From: Uloborus plumipes
Lineage: Eukaryota; Arthropoda; Arachnida; Araneae; Uloboridae
Assembly: GCA_038373865.1 (NCBI GenBank)
Contig: JAXGGA010004457.1
Coordinates: 24,228-88,227 of the forward strand
DNA: 64,000 bases
Reading direction: 5' to 3'
Positions 55,645-64,000 of the stretch are shown in pieces. The translations under genes and the position numbers were made by a program. The notes under the pieces were generated by a model. It saw only the letters and a list, made by a program, of their open reading frames with translations, was not told where the DNA came from and did not search any database. The first letter of the stretch is position 1, and every line of letters starts with the position of its first letter.

Positions 55645-56755
55645 TTTAGGACTAGGGCTGCGACATCGATGTCGATGTTTTGGAAACATCGATGTTTTTG
55701 CTAAAATATCGATGTTTTTACCATCGATGTTTGAGGGTCGATGTTTTCCCAACATCGATGTTTCGGGTTCGATGTCTTTTTCGATGTCGATGTTTTATAA
55801 TCCAGCAAAAAAAGTTTGATAAAAATATGAGATATGCAGACGTATTAAGAAGTTTTCATACTTAATCAGAAGTTTCAGTATAAATATCATTAGAAAACAT
55901 TTTCTACGATGATTATCGATGTTTTTATTTCGATGTTTCTAAAACATTTCTAACTTTCTTTCGCCATTTTTTTTAATTTTATTTATTTCATTATTATTCT
56001 TTATGTGAATGCTTTATATTTCAGCAAAAAAAAAAAAAAAAAAAGAAGAAATCATCAAGATATGGGGCCAAAAGTTATATCGTCAATCAGCCGTTACACT
56101 ATCAATCTCGTTAGAAGACATTTTTGATAGTAACCATCGATGTTTTGAGATCGATTTCTTTTAATGATCACTGCTTCGCGTTCGATGTTTTTTTTCTTTC
56201 GATGTCTTCAGAAAAAAGCAATAAAAATATGCAATAAAAAATCATCTTTAACAGTTGCAATATCTATCGTATTGAAATAGTTCTTTTTAATTACTACCGA
56301 TGATTTACGGTCAACGATTTTTAAACATCGTTGTTTTTGTTTTGCTTTAAAAAGTTTTTTCGGTAACGGTATTTTACATTTCAACAAAAAAAGTTTCATA
56401 AAAATATGCGATAAATAAAAGTTATACAGTTAATTAGCAGTTGCAGTATCTATATCACTAAAAAAGTTTTCTGTAATTGACATCGATATCATACGGTTGA
56501 TGTTTTTCAGGAGACAAACGATAAATCTAATTGAGTGATATAAAGAGGTGCAATGTATTGGGGAGTTATTGTATCACTGTACATTTAAATGTAAGTATTT
56601 TGTATAAAAAAAAGATCGATGTTTTGAAACATCGATGTTTGAAAACATCGATGTTTTTTGGTCGATGTATCAACACCATCGATGTCTTAATTTCGAAACA
56701 TCGATGTCTTGAAACATCGATGTTTTGCCTTCGATGTCGCACCCCTATTTAGGAC
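55645..56755. mobile_element. hAT MITE with ACATCGATG arrays, 8-bp TSD
   Basis: TTTAGGAC is repeated at 55645-55652 and 56748-56755. The element (55653-56747) has ends TAGGGCTGCGACATCGA and TCGATGTCGCACCCCTA. Both subterminal zones (55663-55800 and 56610-56735) are filled with ACATCGATG(TTTT) words on both strands, with scattered decayed copies in the interior. Eight-bp TSD, TAGGG-type ends and clustered subterminal repeats are the hAT pattern, where such repeats bind transposase. Serine/methionine-rich open frames here come from the repeats and are not genes. Confidence 0.9.
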
Positions 56756-58140
56756 CAGTAGAACAAAAGTTATGACCGACCAAAAATTTAGGGACCACCA
56801 CCATATTTAAAATGCTACTTTCAAGGTCGAAATTTACAAAGAGTAGACAAATCATATTTTTTCGATTAAATTACCTAAAGCTACTCGCATCGTAATTCAT
56901 TAAAAATTCTCGGCGTTTGTTAAAGTAATAATATTTTTTGAAATTTGGAAGAGAAAACCCTACTGTGTAGAGTTCAAGGGAAAAATACAACATTCTATCT
57001 TTTTGATTAAACAAGGATAGATGCATACTTTTAGCTACGCACTAACCCATGCAGCACATACCTTCTGGAGAGAGATTACAATTTAAAAGTAACCTCTTTT
57101 ATTTATATAAACTACCGTGTTAGAATTGGCAATAATGTTAAAACCGTGGCTCAGAATTTAAAAAAAAACGTCTAATCATCAAATTATTCCGAATAACCTT
57201 CCGAGATAGAACAGTTTTCTATGAAAATCAAGTGTCCACGTAAAAAGCTTTCTGAATTGCTACATGTTGCATGAACAGGGCTCCCACCAAGAATGTGATC
57301 CAAAAAAAGTGAAAAAAGTGACTATTTTTTACAAAAAAGTGACTAAAAAGTGACCAACCGAAAATAAACTGTTACCACTAAAATACTAAGTACACAATTT
57401 TATCACTATTTAAAACTTTACCTGCACTATTTTGAACATAAATAACACTTAAATTTTAAATTTATTCACAGAAAATATTATCGACCAAAACTTCAAAATT
57501 GTAAGCATTTTATTTCAACTATAACACATGAACACACAGACTAGTAAACATTTTTTTTCTATTCTGTGTCATCATTTTTTTAGTGATTAAACCAGAAAAG
57601 TACATACCACATCCCTTTAGACTGTTAAAAAATAGAAGAAAATAGTAGAAAAATGCTTCATTATTCTTTCATCAATGAACAAAAATACTTCTACTTTTTG
57701 AAAATGAGATTTTTATCATTATCACAAGAAAACAGCCACAAGCATACATACCAGGGATGTCTGACTCAGTGGTCGGTAGTAGCGCGCTACAAGTGACGAA
57801 ACTACTGTAGTAGCTACATGTTTTAGTAATTTGTAATGTAGCGCACTACTTTTAAAAAAAAATTAGAGTAGTGAGTAGTGCAATACGAAAAAATAGTAGT
57901 TTAGCGATTTCTGAAAACTACTTTTAAATTAAAAAAATAATTAATTAAGTTAAAAAAAAGAGAACGAAGGAAACGAAACAAGGTTTAATTGGCTCTGACT
58001 GGTGCACATCTTGCACGAGTACAACACTAAGTGCAATGAGAAATAAGAAACATAAAAATATGAGCTGATCCTTAGGTACATCATTTGGCGAAATACATTC
58101 TATCTGAAGCAAATAAATGCACCCACAGCTCAATCATATC

Positions 58141-58190
58141 ATCCTAAGAGACTCCTGTTTCGTCCTTATTATGGACTCCTCAGTCAGGAA
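58141..58190 (-). ncRNA. Type I hammerhead ribozyme motif (58-kb, left arm)
   Basis: On the minus strand: core CTGAGGA (58083+100 to 58177), stem II GTCC/GGAC with loop ATAATAA, GAAAC, loop AGGA, GTC, then TCTTAGGAT. Stem I pairs TCCT with AGGA and GA with TC around a TT bulge. Position 7 is G in place of U, which is a tolerant site in the hammerhead core. Confidence 0.8.
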
Positions 58191-58390
58191 TAGCCAATGA
58201 TCGAGCTGGAGGCAAATATCCTCTTATTGCAGCTAAGATTGCCAAAAAACTGGTAGATAAAGTGAATGATTTGAGCCATTCGGCCGCACCATGGTTTGCG
58301 GACGCTCGCTAGTAAGATAAATTCACTACCGGTTTGTTGGTAATCTTAGCTGCAATAAGAGGATATTTGCCTCCAGCTCGATCATTGGCT

Positions 58391-58441
58391 ATTCCTGACT
58401 GAGGAGTCCATAATAAGGACGAAACAGTAGTCTCTTAGGAT
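58391..58441 (+). ncRNA. Type I hammerhead ribozyme motif (58-kb, right arm)
   Basis: Core CTGAGGA 58399-58405, stem II GTCC (58406-58409) with GGAC (58417-58420), GAAAC 58421-58425, loop AGTA, GTC 58430-58432, stem I return TCTTAGGA. It differs from the left arm chiefly in the stem III loop (AGTA here, AGGA there). Confidence 0.8.
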
Positions 58442-59226
58442 GATATGATTGAGCTGTGGGTGCATTTGCTTCAGTTCTGCCTTAGCCCTGGCTAATGGGC
58501 GGTAACTCAATGCATACATTCTATCTGTTTGATGTCATTGGTTTATTTGGCATCATAATTTTTATATTCCTTCAAATAATTTTCATGTTCCTAAATATTC
58601 CCTGGCAAGAAAAAAAATGAAGGTTGAATTCTTTCAATTTTTCAACTTTTGAATCCTTTATTGTTTGTGATGAAAATTCCTAAAATTTGTAAAAAAATTT
58701 AAAAAGCAAATTTTAGCAAAAAAAAAAAAGGTAACAAATAAATTCAAAGACAATTTCTAGTTCTATTCTATATTCAAATGCGTTAATTTATTCAAACCAC
58801 TTTTCGATTTTTTTCGGTCAAACCTCAAACGGTATGCTTTTTATTTATTTCTTTTTTAAAAAATTGCGAAGTAGCGACTACAATTCAAAAGTAGTTTGTA
58901 GTCGCTACATTAAAAAAAAAAACATTTCAAAAAAACATTTTTAACTACATTTAAAACAAAGTAGTTGTAGTTGGCTACAAAATAAATTTAGTTTTTCCAA
59001 CCACTGGTCTGACTATACTAACAATTAACTAAACTTGGAATCTATGACAGCAGGTAAAATATGCTGTAGAACGCTTGATTACAAAAAAAAAAAAAAAAAG
59101 AAAAAATGAAAAGTATGGAAAATATTCAGATAATAAATGAGCATGTGCCGAACACTTGAAAACAATCAGCCAAATTAATGGTGCATTGCATTTGCAAAGA
59201 ATATTATAAACATTTCCAAATATAAG

Positions 59227-60616
59227 TTAACCCCTTCGGCCCTGAATTTTTAATTGTGTAGATAAAAAATCAATGAGTGGTTATATATGCTATAATGCAT
59301 GTAAATATGTTAAATATGTAATATTATGAGATTCTATCAATTACGGAACTAATTAAAAAGTGTTCTAATAGTAGGACACCAGGCTGTTATTAAGTAAAAA
59401 AGAGACATTTATTTCCAAGTATATTTACACTAATTTGGTGTGAAATTTTTTGAAACAATTCTTTTGCGCATGAAAACATAGATACACTTCACATTTTTCA
59501 CAATAAGAAGTTGTTTTATAGGTGCAACCTCCTAATATGCATCTCTGCTGTTTCGAACTTCTCTCAATCATGCGAATTTATTAAATCATACCTCACATCT
59601 CCACAGGGTCTAACAACTGGGCTTAATTTTGTCTTCTCTGGTGCTACAACAGGACTATTTCCTGATGGCTTTCCATGTTAAGTAGCGGTTGTTGCTTGTT
59701 TTGCGAATGCCAACGTTTCTGCTACATCAAACGTGAAATTGAGCAAATCCATTTGATCTTTACGTGTAATTCCTAACGAAGCGGTATCCTGTTTATACTC
59801 TAACCAAGAGTTTGTTATAGCCATACTAAAATAGTAGAATCTTTCTCTTCATCAGGTATCAAGTGCGTCAAATCATAATTTGGTGGCTGCCATTCATCAT
59901 CAGACCCGTCTAAGTCTACATCTTCTAAATCAGAATCATCCAGACTATTTGGGCACTGATTGGCTTCTTTCAAGGACAACATTTTACTTCGCATATTGGC
60001 TAAGGAAATAAAAATGCATTTCAGTTTGCGTCATTTGATATAAACAGACAATAATATGCATCTAATTATGCAATAAATTCCTTAAAATATAAAAACTATA
60101 GTCATGAGGCAATAATTTAACAGAAAGTATTGTTTTGTTTTAAAACAAAACATGATTTGAGCATTACTAAGCACCTGTTGTACGATTAATAGAACATGAA
60201 GAAGAATGGGCCATGCGTGCTCCAAGGCCTGATGTCCTATTAGTAGAACATATATAAATCTCGTATTAACAATTAAATTTAAAGTTATTTTTTTCATTAA
60301 AAGTACTGAATTGGTCATAAAGAGTCTATTTGGTTTTGTAGAATTTTCATTAGGTGCAGTTAATTACATACAATAGTATTTTGAGAAGTAATAAAAGCTG
60401 CATTTACCTTTTTGCTGCAAGTGGTGAGAAACCGCCATTATCTTCTCTGCAGAACACATGCTGAAATCTACTGAGCAAAAATGGTACCATATATGAATTC
60501 TTACATGTATTAGGAGTAAGTCACTGGATTTTGAAGTTATAATTCTTAAAAAGGAAGAATGTAGAGCATTATGAAGATTTGTTCTAATAATAGAACGCCA
60601 GGGCCGAAGGGGTTAA
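59227..60616 (-). mobile_element. Internally deleted piggyBac element (TTAA, CCCCTTCGGCCCTG ends)
   Basis: TTAA stands at 59227-59230 and 60613-60616, followed by inverted ends CCCCTTCGGCCCTG / CAGGGCCGAAGGGG. Target and end type are those of piggyBac. It retains only the two ends of a transposase gene (see 59430-59982). At 1.39 kb it is well under the usual 2.3-3 kb. It lies inside the 4.6-kb hAT. Confidence 0.92.
59430..59982 (-). pseudogene. piggyBac transposase, N- and C-terminal pieces joined by a deletion
   Basis: From ATG at about 59982 the minus strand reads MLSLKEANQ, then an acidic stretch with LEDVDLDGSDDEW, as in piggyBac N-termini. After about 50 codons, near 59835, it switches frame to AITNSWLEYKQDTASLGITR and MDLLNFTFDVAETL, which belong close to the C-terminus. 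Around 59430-59550 it reads RCILGGCTYKTTSYCEKCEV with YLCFHAQKNCFKKFHT, the cysteine-rich C-terminal zinc-binding domain. The whole catalytic DDD domain is missing, and internal stops are present. It cannot encode an active enzyme. Confidence 0.88.
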
Positions 60617-62231
60617 CCTGGAACGTTCCCAACACTAAAAGTAAAATTCAGGAAACCAATAGTTTTAAATCATAGCTGGTCCTGCAGGATAAACTTCTAA
60701 AGCAAACAAATACTATTTTGCTAATGCATCTATTCCAAAATTCTACTGAAAACAAAATTCTGAAGAGAAACAGGTATGATATAGACGAGAGATAAGAATA
60801 CTATACAATAATTATATTTTTCAAAACTGGCTGCAGATTTACTACAAATAGCTTTGACAATTTTAAATATTTTTCATATTCATGTCAAATCACATATTTT
60901 AAAGCAGGGGGGGGGGATCTTTTGACAAAAAATAAGTAAATAAAATCAAAAAAAAATTCTATAAACTAAGATAGTCCTCAGACAATGAAAAGAAAGCAAC
61001 AGCCCAATTACATGCATATATATGCATGTTTTTTTTTTTCATACTATAAGTTAAATTTTTGAAAAATATACCATAAGCATACTTTCAATCAACACATCAC
61101 TCAAGAGCTGAAAATGCTTTTACGACAATGGAATAGACATTTAAACAAACTATTATTAAGCAAAGAACTGATCAGAAAATTAAAAAACATGTAGCTGGAA
61201 TTCAAGAAAATTTCTACATTGGAATTAACTTTAAAACAAGTGTTAAAACTAAAAATTAGAAGTTCTAGAAAATACTGGAAAAGTTTCAGAAAACAGTCAC
61301 CAATGGTATGTAAAATGACAGCAGTTTACAAAAGCTTAAATTTCATCAGCCTTCGATTTTTTTTTTTTTTTTTTGATAAAATGTTGTGATTACAGAAGAC
61401 TTTCTCCTCTGCAATTTTTGTTGTTTCAATAATACAAATAAAGCAGACTAATCAGACCAAAACGATAAAAGCGAACTGATTGGCCCAAAACGATTAAAAA
61501 AGCAGACTTTGGCGGGAAAAGCGAAACATTTGGACAGGTGAATGAAAGAACTGTTGTTTTTTTTCGGTTTCATCATACATAGGGTCATCCAGTGGGAAAA
61601 AGAATTTTCTTCCTCCAGCCCTCGTACGGTATCGACACTGAGCGACGATTTTGATGGTTGAAAGAAAAGTTCAAAGGATATTTGTCTCTTGGTCAAATAA
61701 AAAAAAAAAAAAGTGACCAAAAAGTGACAAAATCAACATTTTTCCCAAAAAAGTGACTTTTGGCCTTTGAAAGTGACTTTTGGTGACCAATGAAAAAAAA
61801 AGTGACTTTTAGTGAAAAAAGTGACTTGGTGAGAGTCCTGTGCATGAAAGCAGACTTCTCACTAATGGACAAAAAATTGGATTGTCTACCAGTTTTAAAA
61901 TATACTCGGCAGTTTTATTAAACGTTTCGCTTTCAACATATCATTACTGTTGAAAACTAAATACTATATAAAAACGCTGAGCATGTTCTGCAACTGGTGG
62001 ATAAGCATATTCCTCTTTCTTCACATAGAAATTCCCTGCTATTGTTTCAGTTTGCATAGTTGTATATGGCCCCTAAAAATGGTTCTTTTAGCATATCTCA
62101 AAAACTACTGGATGTTTTCAGCTCCCGTTTTGGATTCTCCTTTGAAACTGCTTCTAGATTAAAGTTTACAAATACCTTTGTGCTATAGATGTACAGAAAA
62201 TAACAACGTTACGAATGCACGAATGAGCAGG

Positions 62232-62284
62232 AATACTGCAGACACGTGTTTCGGCGTTACAAGGAACGCCTTTTTCAATGCAAA
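62232..62284 (-). ncRNA. Hammerhead-like motif, U3/A8 class (62-kb, left arm)
   Basis: Minus strand: stem I TTGCA with TGCAG, core TTGAAAA, stem II GGCGTT with AACGCC (six perfect pairs, loop CCTTGT), GAAAC, loop ACGT, GTC. This is the best-paired member of its class in the window. Confidence 0.65.
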
Positions 62285-62450
62285 AAAGTTGTGAGCTTAT
62301 GGATCCACAGATATCCGACAAAAGCAACGGAAACAGAAGCGAACAGCTTAAAAAGAAAACATAGCAGATCAGATCTCGATTTTTGGGAATCCTTCGATAT
62401 TTTGAAAAACAGTTCTGACTTAGCAAATGCACCCACAGCTCGAGCATAGC

Positions 62451-62498
62451 ATCCTAAGACTGCAGTTTCGCCCGTATTATGGGCTCCTCAGTTAGGAA
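62451..62498 (-). ncRNA. Type I hammerhead ribozyme motif (62-kb, left arm)
   Basis: Minus strand: stem I TCCTAA with TTAGGA (six perfect pairs), core CTGAGGA (62491-62485), stem II GCCC with GGGC around ATAATAC, GAAAC, loop TGCA, GTC. Every helix is intact. Confidence 0.88.
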
Positions 62499-62805
62499 TA
62501 GCCAATGATCGAGCCGGAGGCAAAAATCTTCTTATTGTAGCTAAGATAGCCAACAAACTGGTAGATAAAGTGAATTTATCTTACCGTTTGGTGTACCGTA
62601 AAGTGAATTTATCTGAACGTCCGCAAACTATGGTACGACTCAACTCGAAATTTGAAGGTTAAAGCTGGGTAATGTGCAAAGAGTTACCGCCCGTAAGCCA
62701 GGGCTGCGGACGCTCGCTGGTAAGATAAATTCACTTTATCTACCAGTTTGTTGGCTATCTTAGCTACAATAAGAGGATTTTTGCCTGCGGCTCGATCATT
62801 GGCTA

Positions 62806-62852
62806 TTCCTAACTGAGGAGCCCATAATAAGGGCGAAACTGCAGTCTTTGGA
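62806..62852 (+). ncRNA. Type I hammerhead ribozyme motif (62-kb, right arm)
   Basis: Core CTGAGGA 62813-62819, stem II GCCC (62820-62823) with GGGC (62831-62834), GAAAC 62835-62839, loop TGCA, GTC 62844-62846. Stem I (TCCTAA with TTTGGA) has one mismatch. Confidence 0.85.
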
Positions 62853-63020
62853 TGCTATGCTCGAGCTGTGGGTGCATTTGCTAAGTCAGAACTGTTTTTC
62901 AAAATATCGAAGGATTCCCAAAAATCGAGATCTGATCTGCTATGTTTTCTTTTTAAGCTGTTCGCTTCTGTTTTCGTTGCTTTTGTCGGATATCTGTGGA
63001 TCCATAAACTCACAACTTTT

Positions 63021-63070
63021 TTGCATTGAAAAAGGCGTTCCTTGTAACGCCGAAACACGTGTCCGCAGTA
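63021..63070 (+). ncRNA. Hammerhead-like motif, U3/A8 class (62-kb, right arm)
   Basis: Core TTGAAAA 63026-63032, extra A, stem II GGCGTT with AACGCC, GAAAC, loop ACGT, GTC. Stem I TTGCA with CGCAG has a mismatch next to the core. Confidence 0.6.
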
Positions 63071-63631
63071 TCTCTGTTCGTTTGTGCATTCGTAACGTTG
63101 TTATTTTCTGTACACCCTTCTAGATTGTTTCTCCATCAAAATATTATATGGTTCCAGATCATCATTTTTTCAAATTCATAAAAAATCAAAATTTTATCTG
63201 AGAGGAAGTCAATGACGTTTTTATTGTTGAGTTGGTTCATACTTTGATATGAAAAAACAAACTTTGCCGTACGTATCGTGGTTAAGGTATTATATGCCCA
63301 AGTATCAAAAATATTTTTAACATTACAGAACGGTTTTTTCTCAGTTCAATTGTGAAACAACCGCAGGAGCAAATTTAAAACAATTTAGTATACAAAGTTG
63401 AATGATGTTGCTGATCACAAATATGCGATAAAAAAAAGGGGGGGGGGGGTTCGCAGAAAATTTTAAAGTTGGTGCCGATTTTTATATGAAGACGACCCCT
63501 TAAGAACACTTTACTAACAGAAATTTGTAGAGAATATTATTCCTGAAAAAATAACATATTACACGTGTCTCTAGTGTTAATAGATTTCGAATACGAGGGA
63601 GTGTTTTGTTTATTTTTTTTCTATGACTGTA

Positions 63632-64000
63632 CGTATTTATGCATGTATCTCGCATAACTCAAAAACGGTATGCTGTAGAACTTTCTCGTTTGGCATATAG
63701 GCTCTGTGGGAGTCTAGTTGTGCAACTCCCACTTTTTTTTTTTGCATTCAAATGTTTCCAAGGGGTCTCTTTTACCACTTTTTGGGTTTAATCTGTCCAT
63801 TTCAATGTAGATTCAAATGATGTTATGATTTGGCGACCAGTTGTCAACATATCGTCTGACTTTTGGGGGCCAAGCGTTAGCCCCAACTTGGCGACTTATC
63901 ATAAAGTTGGCGAAAAAAATAATGTTTCAAGTTTGGGTTTAATTTGGCGTTATTGGCGAAATGTTGTCAATAATCCACTGAGAGATATGTTAAAATCGGG
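63632..64000 (+). repeat. Dispersed repeat copy C, right half (runs off the window)
   Basis: Continues 55147-55394 after the TA: ATGTATCTCGCATAACTCAA, TAGGCTCTG, the CCACTTTTT block and the TTGGCG block (63830-63960). More diverged than copies A and B. The end of the repeat lies at or beyond the window edge. Confidence 0.85.

Larger units (their letters stand above)
58093..58527. mobile_element. Inverted hammerhead element with 14-bp TSD
   Basis: ATACATTCTATCTG is repeated perfectly at 58093-58106 and 58514-58527. The 407-bp insert has inverted arms (about 58107-58265 and 58325-58475), each with a hammerhead pointing away from the centre, and an outer GCACCCACAGCTCAATCATA / TATGATTGAGCTGTGGGTGC segment. 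The right side continues through GCCCTGGCTAATGGGCGGTA, related to the terminal repeat of the 37-kb element, whereas the left side does not, so one arm is longer. It is non-coding. Confidence 0.9.
57759..59014. mobile_element. hAT MITE, CAGTGGTYGG ends, 8-bp TSD
   Basis: GTCTGACT is repeated at 57759-57766 and 59007-59014. Ends are CAGTGGTCGG and CCAACCACTG. Subterminal GTAGC/GCTAC and GTAGT/ACTAC words crowd both sides (57778-57905, 58868-58980). A ribozyme element with its own 14-bp TSD sits inside (58093-58527). Confidence 0.9.
57268..61848. mobile_element. 4.6-kb non-autonomous hAT with AAAGTGAC repeats, 8-bp TSD
   Basis: TGCATGAA is repeated at 57268-57275 and 61841-61848. Ends are CAGGGCTCCCACCAAG and CTTGGTGAGAGTCCTG. 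AAAAGTGAC words repeat just inside both ends (57306-57358, 61710-61830). The interior contains a hAT MITE (57767-59006) and a deleted piggyBac (59227-60616), so the element's own length is about 2 kb. The 90-codon frame at 61448-61720 (minus) has no hAT transposase motif. Confidence 0.9.
62151..63126. mobile_element. Large inverted double-hammerhead element with 10-bp TSD
   Basis: CTTCTAGATT is repeated at 62151-62160 and 63117-63126. The 956-bp insert has long inverted arms (about 62162-62580 and 62720-63115, few mismatches). Each arm carries two motifs in the same outward orientation: an inner classical hammerhead (minus 62451-62498, plus 62806-62852) and an outer U3/A8-class motif (minus 62232-62284, plus 63021-63070). 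The inner part matches the 58-kb element and the outer part the 43-kb element, so it is a chimera of two families. The spacer contains a further partial unit (GTTACCGCCCGTAAGCCAGG, 62683). Open frames of 67-93 codons are identical between strands because of the palindrome. Confidence 0.9.
55395..63631. mobile_element. Tc1/mariner-like insertion, now 8.2 kb through nested elements
   Basis: The inverted ends TACAGTCGTAGAAAAAAAAA and TTTTTTTTCTATGACTGTA (about 30 bp, both continuing to AAACACTC / GAGTGTTTT) are flanked by TA and split a dispersed repeat into 55147-55394 and 63632-64000. Removing the nested insertions (55653-56747, 57276-61840, 62161-63116 and one TSD copy each) leaves about 1.6 kb, a normal size for this superfamily. 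I found no transposase motif in the remaining pieces (55397-55652, 56756-57275, 61849-62160, 63127-63629). Confidence 0.8.

Noticed and set aside
55571..56752. Met/Ser/Phe-rich open frames
   Set aside because: Translation of ACATCGATGTTTT arrays in a hAT MITE.
62166..63123. Open frames of 67-93 codons on both strands
   Set aside because: Mirror-image products of the inverted ribozyme element, overlapping the hammerheads.

Overview
This window reads as animal nuclear DNA, and I found no host protein-coding gene in it. It is clearly AT-rich, full of homopolymer runs, and every coding trace I recognise belongs to a transposable element (TE). The tRNA-derived SINEs, piggyBac, hAT, Tc1/mariner and pogo-like short elements and hammerhead-ribozyme retroelements suggest a repeat-rich arthropod, perhaps a chelicerate such as a spider. 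That assignment rests on general resemblance of the repeats and is only moderately secure. The window is best read as intergenic or intronic DNA built from nested insertions.

Layout. 1-12.5 kb: short inverted-repeat elements (1915, 2394, 3620, 5252 with a nested element, 6076, 7681 with a nested element, 11041, 11534, 11978), a tRNA-derived SINE with an 11-bp target-site duplication (TSD) at 3204, and a long dispersed repeat at 9285. 15-18.6 kb: a diverged tandem segmental duplication containing two copies of an element with three TGACGTCA palindromes each. 19-26.5 kb: a Tc1 transposase pseudogene, then a large inverted structure enclosing a broken transposon ORF interrupted by a ribozyme element. 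27-43 kb: a family of piggyBac-like short elements, a 2.6-kb DNA transposon with a nearly complete transposase pseudogene (33.2-35.9 kb), a tandem ribozyme element (37.2 kb) and a 1.45-kb foldback palindrome (38.4 kb). 43-55 kb: an inverted ribozyme element (43.4 kb), a SINE inserted into a decayed ribozyme element (46.1 kb), and a palindromic element whose empty site survives in a paralogous repeat (48.3 kb).

55.1-64 kb is a stack of insertions that can be ordered by their TSDs. A dispersed repeat is split by a Tc1/mariner-like element (TA), which received a hAT MITE (8-bp TSD), a 4.6-kb hAT (8-bp TSD) and a ribozyme element (10-bp TSD). The 4.6-kb hAT itself contains another hAT MITE (8-bp TSD, with its own ribozyme element, 14-bp TSD) and an internally deleted piggyBac (TTAA).

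The most interesting system is a set of retrozyme- or Penelope-like insertions carrying minimal type I hammerhead ribozymes. Four of them (24.2, 43.4, 58.1 and 62.2 kb) are head-to-head inverted pairs, each flanked by a perfect 10-14 bp TSD, so the inverted dimer appears to be the inserted unit. One class uses a core in which C3 and G8 are replaced together by U3 and A8, which keeps the core base pair. A fifth copy (37.2 kb) is a direct tandem with a 272-bp period.
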